DNA of 38,308 nucleotides, from IMG/VR virus record IMGVR_UViG_3300021961_000249, positions 1 through 38,308 of that record; one strand, given 5' to 3'. Under the pieces are notes generated by a model. That model worked only from the letters and a program-made list of their open reading frames with translations, did not search any database and had not been told where the DNA came from. Source of the DNA: a virus. A program made the position numbers and the translations under genes. Shown here one piece after another: positions 24,795 through 33,787 of the stretch (within the stretch, counting starts at the first letter, position 1; every line of letters starts with the position of its first letter).

Positions 24795-27700
24795 TTAAGC
24801 TCCTGGGAATTGAGCACCAGTTGGCAACACATTGAAATCAAGAACAATGAATTCTGCTGTTCTGGTTGGTTGGATATAGATTTGTCCATAGAGGATGTTT
24901 CTATCAATAATGTCTGGGGTATTATTGGTTTCATCCATCTTAACTTGGAAGGCATACAATCCACTACGTTGTTGAACAGATTCTAAGTATGGGTTGACAA
25001 TACTCAAGAAACGGTTTCTTGTAGCAGCAATGTTTTGTTCGAATACCAAATATCTACTTGTGCTTGCGATGAATTTCTTCAAGGCAATCAACAATCTACG
25101 AACATTGACTCTATCAAGAGCACTTGACTTTTGTTGAAGTGTCTTTTGACCCCATACACAGATACCTTGACCAGGAAATGCTGCGATTGGATTTACACGA
25201 CCTTCATAGAGTGTATCACGTTCACCGTGTGTAGTTCTATCAAGAACTTGAACTGCTTGTGGGATACCACCACGATTCAAACCGGCAGGAGCAAACCATT
25301 CAGCAGCAACATTGTCATTAGCAGCATATACTGAAGGTAATACAACTGAAGGAGGAACACTTATAATCTTATTAGTGTTTGTATCCAAAATACGAACCCA
25401 AGGATAATAGGTTGCCACATAGTTACTATCGATTGTAGATATATCACTTACAGCAGCATCAATCAATCCAACAGATTGTCCACTATTTGGGAACACTACG
25501 TTATCCATTATGTAGAAACAATCTCCACGGGATTCACACATATCGATTGTCAAATCGGCAACATAACTATGTTGTTGATGTAAAATGCCAGGTGTCACAA
25601 TCAAATTGATATCGAATTCATCAGCATTTCCGAGAGCCCCAATTGATTGTTTATAAGCAACTGAACCTGCACTTGAAATGTTTGTACAATCCAATCCTTG
25701 TGTATTGCCTGCTACGATATCACCTCCCAAGTTTATCTTAACGGCTGGTGATTGACCGTCAAATCCACCTTGGAATCCGAATATAAACTTACGCATCTTG
25801 GCATATGATGTTTCGTTCACATCATCAGGATTTGTAGAAGGTATACTTCCACTCAAACTTGCGGCCAAGAATGATCCTGTATTTGAACCTACAATTACAT
25901 TATCCAAAGCAAATCCGACATTTACGCCTGATGATGGATTACTTGGAATTGGAGCAAAATATTGAGCATTATCATTATATACTGGAACACCAGTTGATAC
26001 TGTTGGATATAATCCTACAAGTTCAGTATCAGTTGAAGGAACATCATTAAATACTACACCTGAAGCGTATCTTCCCAAAGCTTGTCCATACAACGAAGCA
26101 TTACTATATTTCATTGTTGGGGCAACTTTAGCAATATCACCTGAGAGAGGAGTATAATATGCTTGGAATCCGTATGGAACAGATGCCACAGGATATTCAT
26201 TTGTGGACATTTCGATTCTAATATATTTACTTACATTAGAATAAATTCCATATTCAACAATCTTGCCAGAATAAGTTATAAAATTATATCTATCACCGAT
26301 TCTGCGAGCAATAAAGTTTGCACTATCTGGATCTAAACTTAAATTGGTGAATGTTTCAAGATACTTAGGACGTTTGTCTGTATCATTATAATCACGAACA
26401 GAAAGTGTGAAAGATCCCCAATCACTTCCTGGCACTGAACCTGCCAATTTAACGTCGCTGATTTCAATCTTATACAATTTATTAGCATTTGTTCCATCAG
26501 TTAATGTATGGATTTTAAATAAATCGTGTCTTGTTGTTGTGCCATCAACAGCTGCAATCTTTTGAGAAACAACATATGGTGTATAAGCATTAGTCAAACT
26601 GAATTGACTATCACCATCAGCAGGATTAAACGAATTTGCATCAGTGAAATTTAATGGATTTCCACCACCAAACGTATTGGAATTTGGAAGAACTGCAATT
26701 TTAATTCCATATTTTGTTGGATTTGCAGCAACTTTTGCCATCGAATCTTCAAATGCTTTATAAAGATATGCATTTACAGTGGAATCAGTGGTTTTTGCTG
26801 ATTTTTGGAATACATTTGTAATATATTTTTGGTTTGCCTTATCCAATGAGAATTCATAGATACCGTATCTACCAGCAGAACTACCGCTCAAATTTAAATA
26901 ATAATTTGATTGTATGCTTGAACTGTTAGAACTCAAAATCGAAGTCAAACTTAAACTTGAACCACTAAATCCAGGAGATTGTAAATCGGTTCCTGGTGAA
27001 TGATTTGTTGTATCAGCCAAAACTGCCAACAAAATTTGATTTGCATTTGATTGTGAAGTCCAATTTCCACAACTATCTACACTTGATGATCCAGCAGAAG
27101 TAAATGCACCGGTGAATTTACCAAATGATCCTGATACTAAACCTTCCAATCTAAATACTGGATCTACGCAGTTATCTTTATATGAAATAAATTTTGCAGA
27201 TTTTAATGTTACACTAGTAAATGGTTCATCGGTTCCATATACAATTTTTTCAGTCAAAGATCCTGTGACTGAAAAGTTTTGTAAACCGTAATTCAATAAT
27301 TCGGCTGCAGTCATTGATGATGCTGTAGGAAGTGTGGTTGATCCTGCCCAACTCATTGTAATGCTTGTATAACCATATCCAAAAGATGGAATATTTATAG
27401 ATGATCCTGCAAAAAGTTGACTGCCACTTGGAGATGTCGCTGATGTAGCAGTTCCTGAACCAGCTGCAAATGTAAATATAAATGAAGAAGTAGGAATGTT
27501 CGCAGTGAATGTTACACTATCTATATAAGTTGCGCCAGTAGCAGTTGCTGTCAACGAAGAGAATCCAGCAAAAAATGAACCACTTGATAATGATCCTGAT
27601 GGAATAAAGAAAGAAGACCCGGTAACTAACGCACCAGCGTCAATATTTCTAGTATAACTTCCTGATTCTGCATAAATTGCAATTGGATATCTTTGATCGT

Positions 27701-27998
27701 AACCAGTTAAACCGCCAACGCGGCAAACAGTTACGAATCCTTTTTCGTTAAGATATTCTTTGGCGGTGTATGGTCCATAATAAGTTCCATCAGCAATACC
27801 AAACTTTTCTTCTAAATCAGCAGTGTTGGTAACCAAAGTTGGGCTAAATCCTGGACCTTTTGCGAACGGTGCAACGACTACGGCTCCAATATCAGCTACA
27901 CCTTGAACAATGCCTGATAAATCATTTTCTCTTGTAAAGACTCCTGGGCTAACAATAGTGTTAACAGGACTAAATCTTCCACCTTCTTGTATTGGCAT
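24795..27998 (-). CDS. 18: Tail sheath protein, gp18-like, oversized
   Basis: A 1067-residue contractile tail sheath subunit (T4 gp18: 659 aa). The N-terminus (NTIVSPGVFTRENDLSGI, then GAVVVAPFAKGPGFSPTLVT and EKFGIADGTYYGPYTAKEYL) and the C-terminus (GQGICVWGQKTLQQKSSALD, VNVRRLLIALKKFIASTSRY, FEQNIAATRNRFLSIVNPYL, and ending FIVLDFNVLPTGAQFPGA) are classic sheath regions that build the inter-subunit arms. The middle, from about residue 110 to 700, is a Ser/Thr/Gly-rich expansion probably exposed on the tail surface. It has a good ribosome site (AAAGGAAA, about 9 bases before the ATG). ATATTTATA lies 39 bases upstream, so the leader is conventional. In T4 the tube gene 19 follows 18; here it does not. 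Confidence 0.95.
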   Translation of the reverse strand: MPIQEGGRFSPVNTIVSPGVFTRENDLSGIVQGVADIGAVVVAPFAKGPGFSPTLVTNTADLEEKFGIADGTYYGPYTAKEYLNEKGFVTVCRVGGLTGYDQRYPIAIYAESGSYTRNIDAGALVTGSSFFIPSGSLSSGSFFAGFSSLTATATGATYIDSVTFTANIPTSSFIFTFAAGSGTATSATSPSGSQLFAGSSINIPSFGYGYTSITMSWAGSTTLPTASSMTAAELLNYGLQNFSVTGSLTEKIVYGTDEPFTSVTLKSAKFISYKDNCVDPVFRLEGLVSGSFGKFTGAFTSAGSSSVDSCGNWTSQSNANQILLAVLADTTNHSPGTDLQSPGFSGSSLSLTSILSSNSSSIQSNYYLNLSGSSAGRYGIYEFSLDKANQKYITNVFQKSAKTTDSTVNAYLYKAFEDSMAKVAANPTKYGIKIAVLPNSNTFGGGNPLNFTDANSFNPADGDSQFSLTNAYTPYVVSQKIAAVDGTTTRHDLFKIHTLTDGTNANKLYKIEISDVKLAGSVPGSDWGSFTLSVRDYNDTDKRPKYLETFTNLSLDPDSANFIARRIGDRYNFITYSGKIVEYGIYSNVSKYIRIEMSTNEYPVASVPYGFQAYYTPLSGDIAKVAPTMKYSNASLYGQALGRYASGVVFNDVPSTDTELVGLYPTVSTGVPVYNDNAQYFAPIPSNPSSGVNVGFALDNVIVGSNTGSFLAASLSGSIPSTNPDDVNETSYAKMRKFIFGFQGGFDGQSPAVKINLGGDIVAGNTQGLDCTNISSAGSVAYKQSIGALGNADEFDINLIVTPGILHQQHSYVADLTIDMCESRGDCFYIMDNVVFPNSGQSVGLIDAAVSDISTIDSNYVATYYPWVRILDTNTNKIISVPPSVVLPSVYAANDNVAAEWFAPAGLNRGGIPQAVQVLDRTTHGERDTLYEGRVNPIAAFPGQGICVWGQKTLQQKSSALDRVNVRRLLIALKKFIASTSRYLVFEQNIAATRNRFLSIVNPYLESVQQRSGLYAFQVKMDETNNTPDIIDRNILYGQIYIQPTRTAEFIVLDFNVLPTGAQFPGA

Positions 27999-28037
27999 AT
28001 AATATATTTCCTTTCAAATTTTATAAAAAATCTTAAA

Positions 28038-28046
28038 TATAAATAT
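28038..28046 (-). promoter_or_regulatory. ATATTTATA element before the sheath gene
   Basis: Exact ATATTTATA on the minus strand, 39 bases before the ATG at 27998. Here the leader is long enough to hold a Shine-Dalgarno sequence, unlike at most other sites. Confidence 0.5.
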
Positions 28047-28084
28047 TCCCAAAAATTTGAAGATGTCAATATTTATAACTTTTT

Positions 28085-31000
28085 TTAAATAAAGGAAACC
28101 TTACTAAACCCATTTTCTTTACGAATTTCTATTCTACTATCAACCATATCTTTCATGCTATCCAAATGACTTACAATCCATACAAAGTCAAAGTTTGTCT
28201 TCAAAAAGGCAAACAAAGTGCTCATAGATGATAAATTATCGGCATCAGCGCAGCCAAATCCTTCATCTATAGCGATAAAGTTAGGTCTAGGCAGATTGCT
28301 AATATTGATTAATGCGACTCTTATAGCCAACGAACTTACAAATTTTTCTAAACCACTTGATAATTCCAATGGCCATTTTTTGTCTTCATAGTTAATAAAA
28401 GTGCTTACATTTTTACCATCTGTTTGTAAAGATATATTAAATTCTACTATTTGATTCAAGATATTATTAACTTCTTTTTCAATAGTAGGTAGTGCTTGAC
28501 TAATCAATTCGTATGGAATACCGTCTCTACCTATAGCTGAGTTATACAATTCGTATGCTTCAGAGACGGTTTCCAACGATTTTGTTTCTTCAATAGTCTT
28601 TTCAATCTGAGACTTTTGGTCAATGGAAGAGTTAAGATTAGACTTTAAATTTATAATTTCCGTATTCTTTTGTTTAATTTTACTGTCAATCAATTTAATA
28701 CTTGATTTTATAGTTTCAATAGTTGATTTAACAATATTATTACTTTCGATATTATCTTTTTGTTTATTAAATCTATCAATCTTTTCCACGATTGTATTTA
28801 ATTTAGTTTCTTCTTGTGAAATTTTATTTTCAGTCGAAACAATTGAATTATTAAACTTGTTTAACTTATTTTCGATATTAGTTTTATTAATTTTAATATC
28901 TGTATACTTTTTATATTCGACTTCAATATTGCCATATCCATTAATTTTGTTTTTCAATTCATTGTATTTTTGAAAAACAATTAACGCATTTGATTTGTCT
29001 TTTTCTAAATCTTCTTTGGTTTTTATGGCATCTTTTACAAACACATTGTTTGTGCAATATTCACAATTTGGGTCATATTTGTGTTGTTCAAGAGTCTTTA
29101 ATTTTTCTAATTTGGTATTGACAATGATTTTGAAACGTTCTATTTCATTTTCTTTGGCAGTAAATTCTTTTTTAACCAAAACATATTCATCATATTTGTC
29201 GCTGATATTATCAATCAGATATGATTTTTCTAAATCTATAGAACTAGACAATTCAGTCTCTATTTTTTTAGATTCGTCTTTGAAATAATCAAGTTCTTTT
29301 ACCAATTTCTGTATAGTATTCTTACAAGAAATTTCAGCTTGAGTCAAAACCGTCAAATCTCCAATATCATTATCAACTGAGATAAGTTTTTTTGTTTCTT
29401 CGAGCAAAGAATTGTTTTTAATGTCTCTATCAGACATTAATTGTTCTAAATTTTCACTTTCATTCTTTATTAGACTTGATGAAACTTCAATTATATTTGT
29501 CAACTCATTCAATTTCTGAGTATAATCATTTTTCTTGAAATTTCTGAGTAAAACATTAATTTCTTTGATTTTTTCTTGTGATGTAGATGACAATTTATCA
29601 AAAATATCAAGTCCCATAAATTGTGCCAACAGTTCTTTTCTTTCTGTTTGACCCATGTCAATAAAGGAGCCGGTTTTATTATTTTGAATACTCAAAACTG
29701 TCAAAATAAAATCATCATAGGTGCCTACATAATCTCTGATAATGTCATTTGTGCTTCTACGAGCCTCACCGTTGAGTTCAATTACTTTACCACCCTCTTC
29801 TTTCCAGAATTTAACATCAACTTTAACATTACCTTTTTTATCGGCATTTCCTACTCTTTCGATGAAGAAGTCTACACCATTTACTTCAAAATTAAATTTA
29901 CATCTAAATGTCATTTTTTGAGTATTCAAAACATGAGATGCTTTAAATGCCCGGTCACATTTATCAAAAATACAAAATGATAATGCGGATAAAATACTTG
30001 ATTTTCCTGCTGCATTTGACGCAAATAATCCAATAACATTATGCATCTTGGTAAAATCTATAACATTACCTTCACCATAACTAAACATATTGTCAAATTC
30101 AAAAATCTTTGGTTTCCATCTAATATTTTTGACAATTTGTTCTTTGCCTAAAGACGCATTCAATTCTTTATTGATGGTATAAACTTTTTCTAACACTTCT
30201 TTATCATCAATATCAAATTTATGTTTGATATAATCCGTGATAAGTTTATTTTGATAGTCTACATCAACGATGCTATTAATATTGAGATTAGTATTGTCAA
30301 TAATATTTTTACTTTGAGTAACTAAACTATCAACCCTAACATATGAAATATCCACCACTTCAGATATTTCTCTGATTTTAGACAATACGGATTTAACTTC
30401 TGTGGCAACACTCTCACAACACTTCATTCTAAGTCTGACCTTCTTAGGAATGTCAGAAATATCAGTTGCAAGTTTGCCTTTATTTACATCTACAGTATAA
30501 AATCCATAATCATTAGGAACTTCAAAGTGCTTGAATGCCTTTGTTTTCAAATCCCAATATACAAATCCATGTCCTTTTAGTTCTTCACCATGAGATTGTT
30601 GGATTGTAGACCCTGCATACACAATCACAGGTTTTTCTTCAATATTGTTGTATTGTTGAAGTATTTGATAACGGTGAATATCACCAAGAAGAGCGATTTG
30701 ATGACCATCAAACAATTCGTTTGTAATTGTTCTATTAGACACTTTGTAACCAACATCAGTAATTGCGTCATTTACAGCGCCATGAAACAATACAACATTA
30801 TAACGTGTTTCATTTAGATAGTTTTTGGGAATATCTTTGAACTTTACATATTTTTCATGTTCATCAAATATAGAAAAATGATTGAAAAGAATATCACCGA
30901 GTATAAAAATGCCAGATTCTTTTAGATAGAAGAGGTTTTCGTGATTTAATGCGTCTACAATTGGTGTTAGACTGTCCAATCTATTTTTATTCGCCAAAGT

Positions 31001-31285
31001 TGCATCATGATTACCCGCAATCAATACAGTAGGTCTTCTATCTGCAAGATTTTGAAGAAAATCAGAAGCAGTTTTGACACATTCTGGACTCAAATCACTT
31101 TTACTATGAAACAAATCACCCAATACGGCAACCACAGTTGACTCTGGTGTTTTTTCTATTGCTTTATAGAGCTTCTGAAATACTTCATTATATTCATCAT
31201 GTCTTTTTGTAAGACGAATATGAACATCTGCGATATGAAATATGTTTGTAAACTCCTTTACACTACATGATAATTTTGTTGCCAT
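28085..31285 (-). CDS. Fused SbcD-SbcC (gp47-gp46) recombination nuclease
   Basis: One 1066-residue polypeptide carrying both halves of the Mre11-Rad50-type complex, which T4 encodes as gp47 (339 aa) and gp46 (560 aa). Residues 1-250 are the calcineurin-like nuclease: D20-x-H22, GDLFHSK (D57, H60), GNHD (91-94), H168 and GDIH (201-204). From about 388 begins the ATPase: the Walker A-like ASNAAGKSS (422-430), in which the usual first Gly is Ala, then long coiled coils with a zinc hook C-x-x-C at 741-744 and the SSGLEKFVSSLAIRVAL signature near 976. Walker B is NFIAIDEGFG with D1007/E1008, and the last part has IVSHL. It resects DNA ends for recombination-dependent replication. It starts one base after the primase stop. 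Confidence 0.93.
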   Translation of the reverse strand: MATKLSCSVKEFTNIFHIADVHIRLTKRHDEYNEVFQKLYKAIEKTPESTVVAVLGDLFHSKSDLSPECVKTASDFLQNLADRRPTVLIAGNHDATLANKNRLDSLTPIVDALNHENLFYLKESGIFILGDILFNHFSIFDEHEKYVKFKDIPKNYLNETRYNVVLFHGAVNDAITDVGYKVSNRTITNELFDGHQIALLGDIHRYQILQQYNNIEEKPVIVYAGSTIQQSHGEELKGHGFVYWDLKTKAFKHFEVPNDYGFYTVDVNKGKLATDISDIPKKVRLRMKCCESVATEVKSVLSKIREISEVVDISYVRVDSLVTQSKNIIDNTNLNINSIVDVDYQNKLITDYIKHKFDIDDKEVLEKVYTINKELNASLGKEQIVKNIRWKPKIFEFDNMFSYGEGNVIDFTKMHNVIGLFASNAAGKSSILSALSFCIFDKCDRAFKASHVLNTQKMTFRCKFNFEVNGVDFFIERVGNADKKGNVKVDVKFWKEEGGKVIELNGEARRSTNDIIRDYVGTYDDFILTVLSIQNNKTGSFIDMGQTERKELLAQFMGLDIFDKLSSTSQEKIKEINVLLRNFKKNDYTQKLNELTNIIEVSSSLIKNESENLEQLMSDRDIKNNSLLEETKKLISVDNDIGDLTVLTQAEISCKNTIQKLVKELDYFKDESKKIETELSSSIDLEKSYLIDNISDKYDEYVLVKKEFTAKENEIERFKIIVNTKLEKLKTLEQHKYDPNCEYCTNNVFVKDAIKTKEDLEKDKSNALIVFQKYNELKNKINGYGNIEVEYKKYTDIKINKTNIENKLNKFNNSIVSTENKISQEETKLNTIVEKIDRFNKQKDNIESNNIVKSTIETIKSSIKLIDSKIKQKNTEIINLKSNLNSSIDQKSQIEKTIEETKSLETVSEAYELYNSAIGRDGIPYELISQALPTIEKEVNNILNQIVEFNISLQTDGKNVSTFINYEDKKWPLELSSGLEKFVSSLAIRVALINISNLPRPNFIAIDEGFGCADADNLSSMSTLFAFLKTNFDFVWIVSHLDSMKDMVDSRIEIRKENGFSKVSFI

Positions 31286-31286
31286 A

Positions 31287-32231
31287 TTAAACTGTAACTT
31301 TTAACTTAAATAGTTTCTCAAAGTCTATAGTATCACAACTATCTATCAAATCCCAAGTTTTTTCAAAACCCATCACACTAGGATCTTTGTCGTTCAATAC
31401 TACAAGTCTTGTTTTAATGTTGTTTTTTATCAAAAATTCACAGATTTTTATAGAATCTGTAATTGCATCATTGTCTAATAATACATTTACCATAGGAACG
31501 TCATATTCCAACAGTTTCATTTTTAATTTATTACTAAGAGTTTTGCCAAAAAGAGGAATTGTATTTGTTCTTAGACTAATTGCATCAAATGGACCTTCTA
31601 CTAAAGTAATGGGTTCTTCAAAATTAACAAGTAATTCAAAGCCAATTATATTTTTTGAAAAAGCACAACTGACATATTTCAGTCCTTTGGTATCATAAAA
31701 ACTTCTAGCAGTATAAAAATTTAACATTCCACTTTCATCATATGATGGAATAATTATTCTATTCTTCAAATCTCCCTCAGTTGCATATCCTATACAATAA
31801 CGCAGAATATCTTCTTTATTTATACCTCTATTTTTCAGATAAACCAATGCGTGTCTATATTCCAATTCTGAAGATGGTTCCCACATTGGTTTGAATTCTT
31901 TTGGTAATTGTAAAATTTGATGACACTGTTCTTCTGGTTCATCGAATGATATTTCGAATTCTTTATTTTGTTTAAAACTCTTGCTCTCATTTAAAAAAGT
32001 ATAATATGAAGCAGGTGCTCCTAACTTTTTAAACAAAGTTTTGAAATTTAAACCACCAAATCCACATACCCAACAATGATACTTTCCAGTCAATATGTTT
32101 ACTTCCAATTTTCTTTTATAATGTTTACATATTGGACAAAAATAAACCGCATCAGTTCCCTTTCTAATCTTGGGAGTCTGATTTAAAAGTTTATTTAAGT
32201 TACTTATTATATTTTCTTGGTATAATAACAT
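31287..32231 (-). CDS. DNA primase (gp61-like)
   Basis: A 314-residue DnaG-type primase (T4 gp61: 342 aa). The N-terminal zinc ribbon has CPIC (32-35) and CWVC (53-56) in YHCWVCGFGG. The TOPRIM core has LVEGPFDAISL with catalytic Glu212, and NVLLDNDAITDS with Asp253 and Asp255. RIIIPSYDESGMLNFYTARS (about 158-177) is also typical. It makes RNA primers for lagging-strand synthesis, working with the replicative helicase, which is not in this window. It is joined to the SbcD-SbcC gene by TAA-T-ATG and follows the DUF2786-like gene by 3 bases. Confidence 0.9.
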   Translation of the reverse strand: MLLYQENIISNLNKLLNQTPKIRKGTDAVYFCPICKHYKRKLEVNILTGKYHCWVCGFGGLNFKTLFKKLGAPASYYTFLNESKSFKQNKEFEISFDEPEEQCHQILQLPKEFKPMWEPSSELEYRHALVYLKNRGINKEDILRYCIGYATEGDLKNRIIIPSYDESGMLNFYTARSFYDTKGLKYVSCAFSKNIIGFELLVNFEEPITLVEGPFDAISLRTNTIPLFGKTLSNKLKMKLLEYDVPMVNVLLDNDAITDSIKICEFLIKNNIKTRLVVLNDKDPSVMGFEKTWDLIDSCDTIDFEKLFKLKVTV

Positions 32232-32234
32232 TTA

Positions 32235-32933
32235 TTATAGTATATCACCACTATCTTCGTCTATCAATTTTTTATTACGGTCAACTTTTACCCATGGGTT
32301 TTTTTCTAATGCAACCGCAATCTTCATTAATTTAATTGGGTCTATCGGTTTTTCGACATCTTCGTTTTTACGTTTAGATTTTTTGTTATCTTTTGAATCT
32401 TTATCGTTAACTCCACCAAAAGTCTCAGATTTATTATCTTCGGAAACATCTTCGGATTGTTCAGATTCTTCTGGTTGTGGAGGAACTGGAATATCCGGTT
32501 GAACAACATTTTCTTGGGTGTATGTTTGTTGTTTGGGTATATAACATATGGAATTTCGGGCAATTATCCCCTGTATAATATATCTTTTATAGTCATCATA
32601 CATCGTTTGATAATAAGAAAATGCACCATTAATATCATTGAATTGAGTTTCTGTTAATGAAATTTTGACGCAGTTATTTCTTTCTTTCCATTTTGTTACA
32701 GGAACATCCAATACCATACAAACGATATTTGTCAATAAATCCCGTTCATTTCTATCTCGTAATATAAAGAAATAATCTCGTTGTTCTTCTATCTCTAGTT
32801 CTTTTTCGTCAATGTTATACTTCTCACAAAGAATTCTAAGTTTTTCTTTTGCAGATATAGATTCGCCACCCACCCCTTTATCGGCTAGAGCTTTTACTTT
32901 TTTTATTAATTCCCGTATCTTTTCTGGTGTCAT
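32235..32933 (-). CDS. DUF2786-like protein
   Basis: A 232-residue protein whose first 45 residues (PEKIRELIKKVKALADKGVG, then ISAKEKLRILCEKYNIDEKE) match the helical DUF2786 pattern seen in bacterial and phage proteins. A mixed domain follows to about residue 140, then an acidic, Pro/Ser/Lys-rich disordered linker, then a short C-terminal helix (PIDPIKLMKIAVALEKNPWV). Function unknown; its place between a RuvC-like nuclease and the primase suggests DNA metabolism. The start codon lies inside the end of the RuvC-like gene, a 56-base overlap in another frame. Confidence 0.7.
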   Translation of the reverse strand: MTPEKIRELIKKVKALADKGVGGESISAKEKLRILCEKYNIDEKELEIEEQRDYFFILRDRNERDLLTNIVCMVLDVPVTKWKERNNCVKISLTETQFNDINGAFSYYQTMYDDYKRYIIQGIIARNSICYIPKQQTYTQENVVQPDIPVPPQPEESEQSEDVSEDNKSETFGGVNDKDSKDNKKSKRKNEDVEKPIDPIKLMKIAVALEKNPWVKVDRNKKLIDEDSGDIL

Positions 32934-33432
32934 ATAATGAGCAAACTATACCATCATACATATCACCATTTCTCTCATCCCAATTACCCTTTTTATTAAG
33001 AATGGAAAATTTAATTACATCAGGATACAATGACTCCAATTCTGATTTTACAAATTCTTTAGATTTTACGCCTTTGATTCTACATTTACCAAACAATTGT
33101 TTACGCATTGTATTTACAGATAATAAATTGACTTTTTTCTTATAATGTTCTTCTAAAATATACGCAAAAACTGCATTGTGACGGGCCAATGTTATAATTG
33201 TTTGTTGACTTGTAAAACCACCTGCAAAACCACTTAATGCAGCTTCAAGATTAATATGTTCAAACGTATCTATGTAACAATTTTTTGATAATTCTGATAT
33301 AACGTGATATGTTTTTTCTTTGGTGGTTTCAAATTTTTTTGTATCTATAAACCCTGCATCAAGAATTTTATTATCTTCACTAAATGCCCATCCTGTTACG
33401 GATGTTGATGAATCCAATCCTAATATAACCAT
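32878..33432 (-). CDS. RuvC-like Holliday junction resolvase / RNase-H-fold nuclease
   Basis: A 184-residue protein with the RuvC-type RNase H fold. Acidic catalytic residues are Asp7 in ILGLDSSTSVTGWA, Glu63 in INLEAAL, and Asp157/Asp160 in NGDMYDGIVCSLYD. ALSGFAGGFTSQQTIITLAR and the LLSVNTMRKQLFGKCRIKG segment are typical of phage RuvC-like enzymes. T4 itself uses a different resolvase (gp49, endonuclease VII), so this is a non-orthologous replacement or addition. It may cut branched replication intermediates before packaging. The last 18 residues overlap the next gene in another frame. Confidence 0.85.
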   Translation of the reverse strand: MVILGLDSSTSVTGWAFSEDNKILDAGFIDTKKFETTKEKTYHVISELSKNCYIDTFEHINLEAALSGFAGGFTSQQTIITLARHNAVFAYILEEHYKKKVNLLSVNTMRKQLFGKCRIKGVKSKEFVKSELESLYPDVIKFSILNKKGNWDERNGDMYDGIVCSLYDTRKDTGINKKSKSSSR

Positions 33433-33464
33433 ATACTATTATATAGTATACTTATTATTAAAGA

Positions 33465-33761
33465 TTATTTATATTTCTTTGTATTCAAACCTTTAACTAA
33501 TGCAGATGTCATTTTAGAAGAACTGTTTAATCTATCAGGAACATCTTTATAATTTGAAAGACCGACTGGTTGTTTAACTCTAAATCCACCTTTATCAATG
33601 GTATATTGTTGACCGTTATATGATGGTTCTGACTGAATTGAAATAGTATCTTGAGTGGTGTTGATTTTTCTAGCATTAAAAGCACCACCTACAGATTGTG
33701 TTTTGTATCTGTCTTCAAGTGTTTTGACTAAAGATTCTCTAGAAATTGTGTTATTAGGCAT
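33465..33761 (-). CDS. Small unknown protein, 98 aa
   Basis: A 98-residue polar protein (Ser/Thr/Lys/Asn-rich) beginning with a charged helix (SRESLVKTLEDRYKTQSVGG) and followed by a flexible, beta-type region (YNGQQYTIDKGGFRVKQPVG). No Cys and no membrane segment. I do not recognise a family; the composition fits a small structural or DNA-associated protein. An ATATTTATA element lies 15 bases before the ATG. Confidence 0.55.
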   Translation of the reverse strand: MPNNTISRESLVKTLEDRYKTQSVGGAFNARKINTTQDTISIQSEPSYNGQQYTIDKGGFRVKQPVGLSNYKDVPDRLNSSSKMTSALVKGLNTKKYK

Positions 33762-33776
33762 ATATTATTCTTTTTT

Positions 33777-33785
33777 TATAAATAT
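33777..33785 (-). promoter_or_regulatory. ATATTTATA element before the small gene
   Basis: Exact ATATTTATA on the minus strand, 15 bases before the ATG at 33761. Probably the start of transcription for the small gene and the nucleic-acid genes that follow. Confidence 0.5.
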
Positions 33786-33787
33786 CA

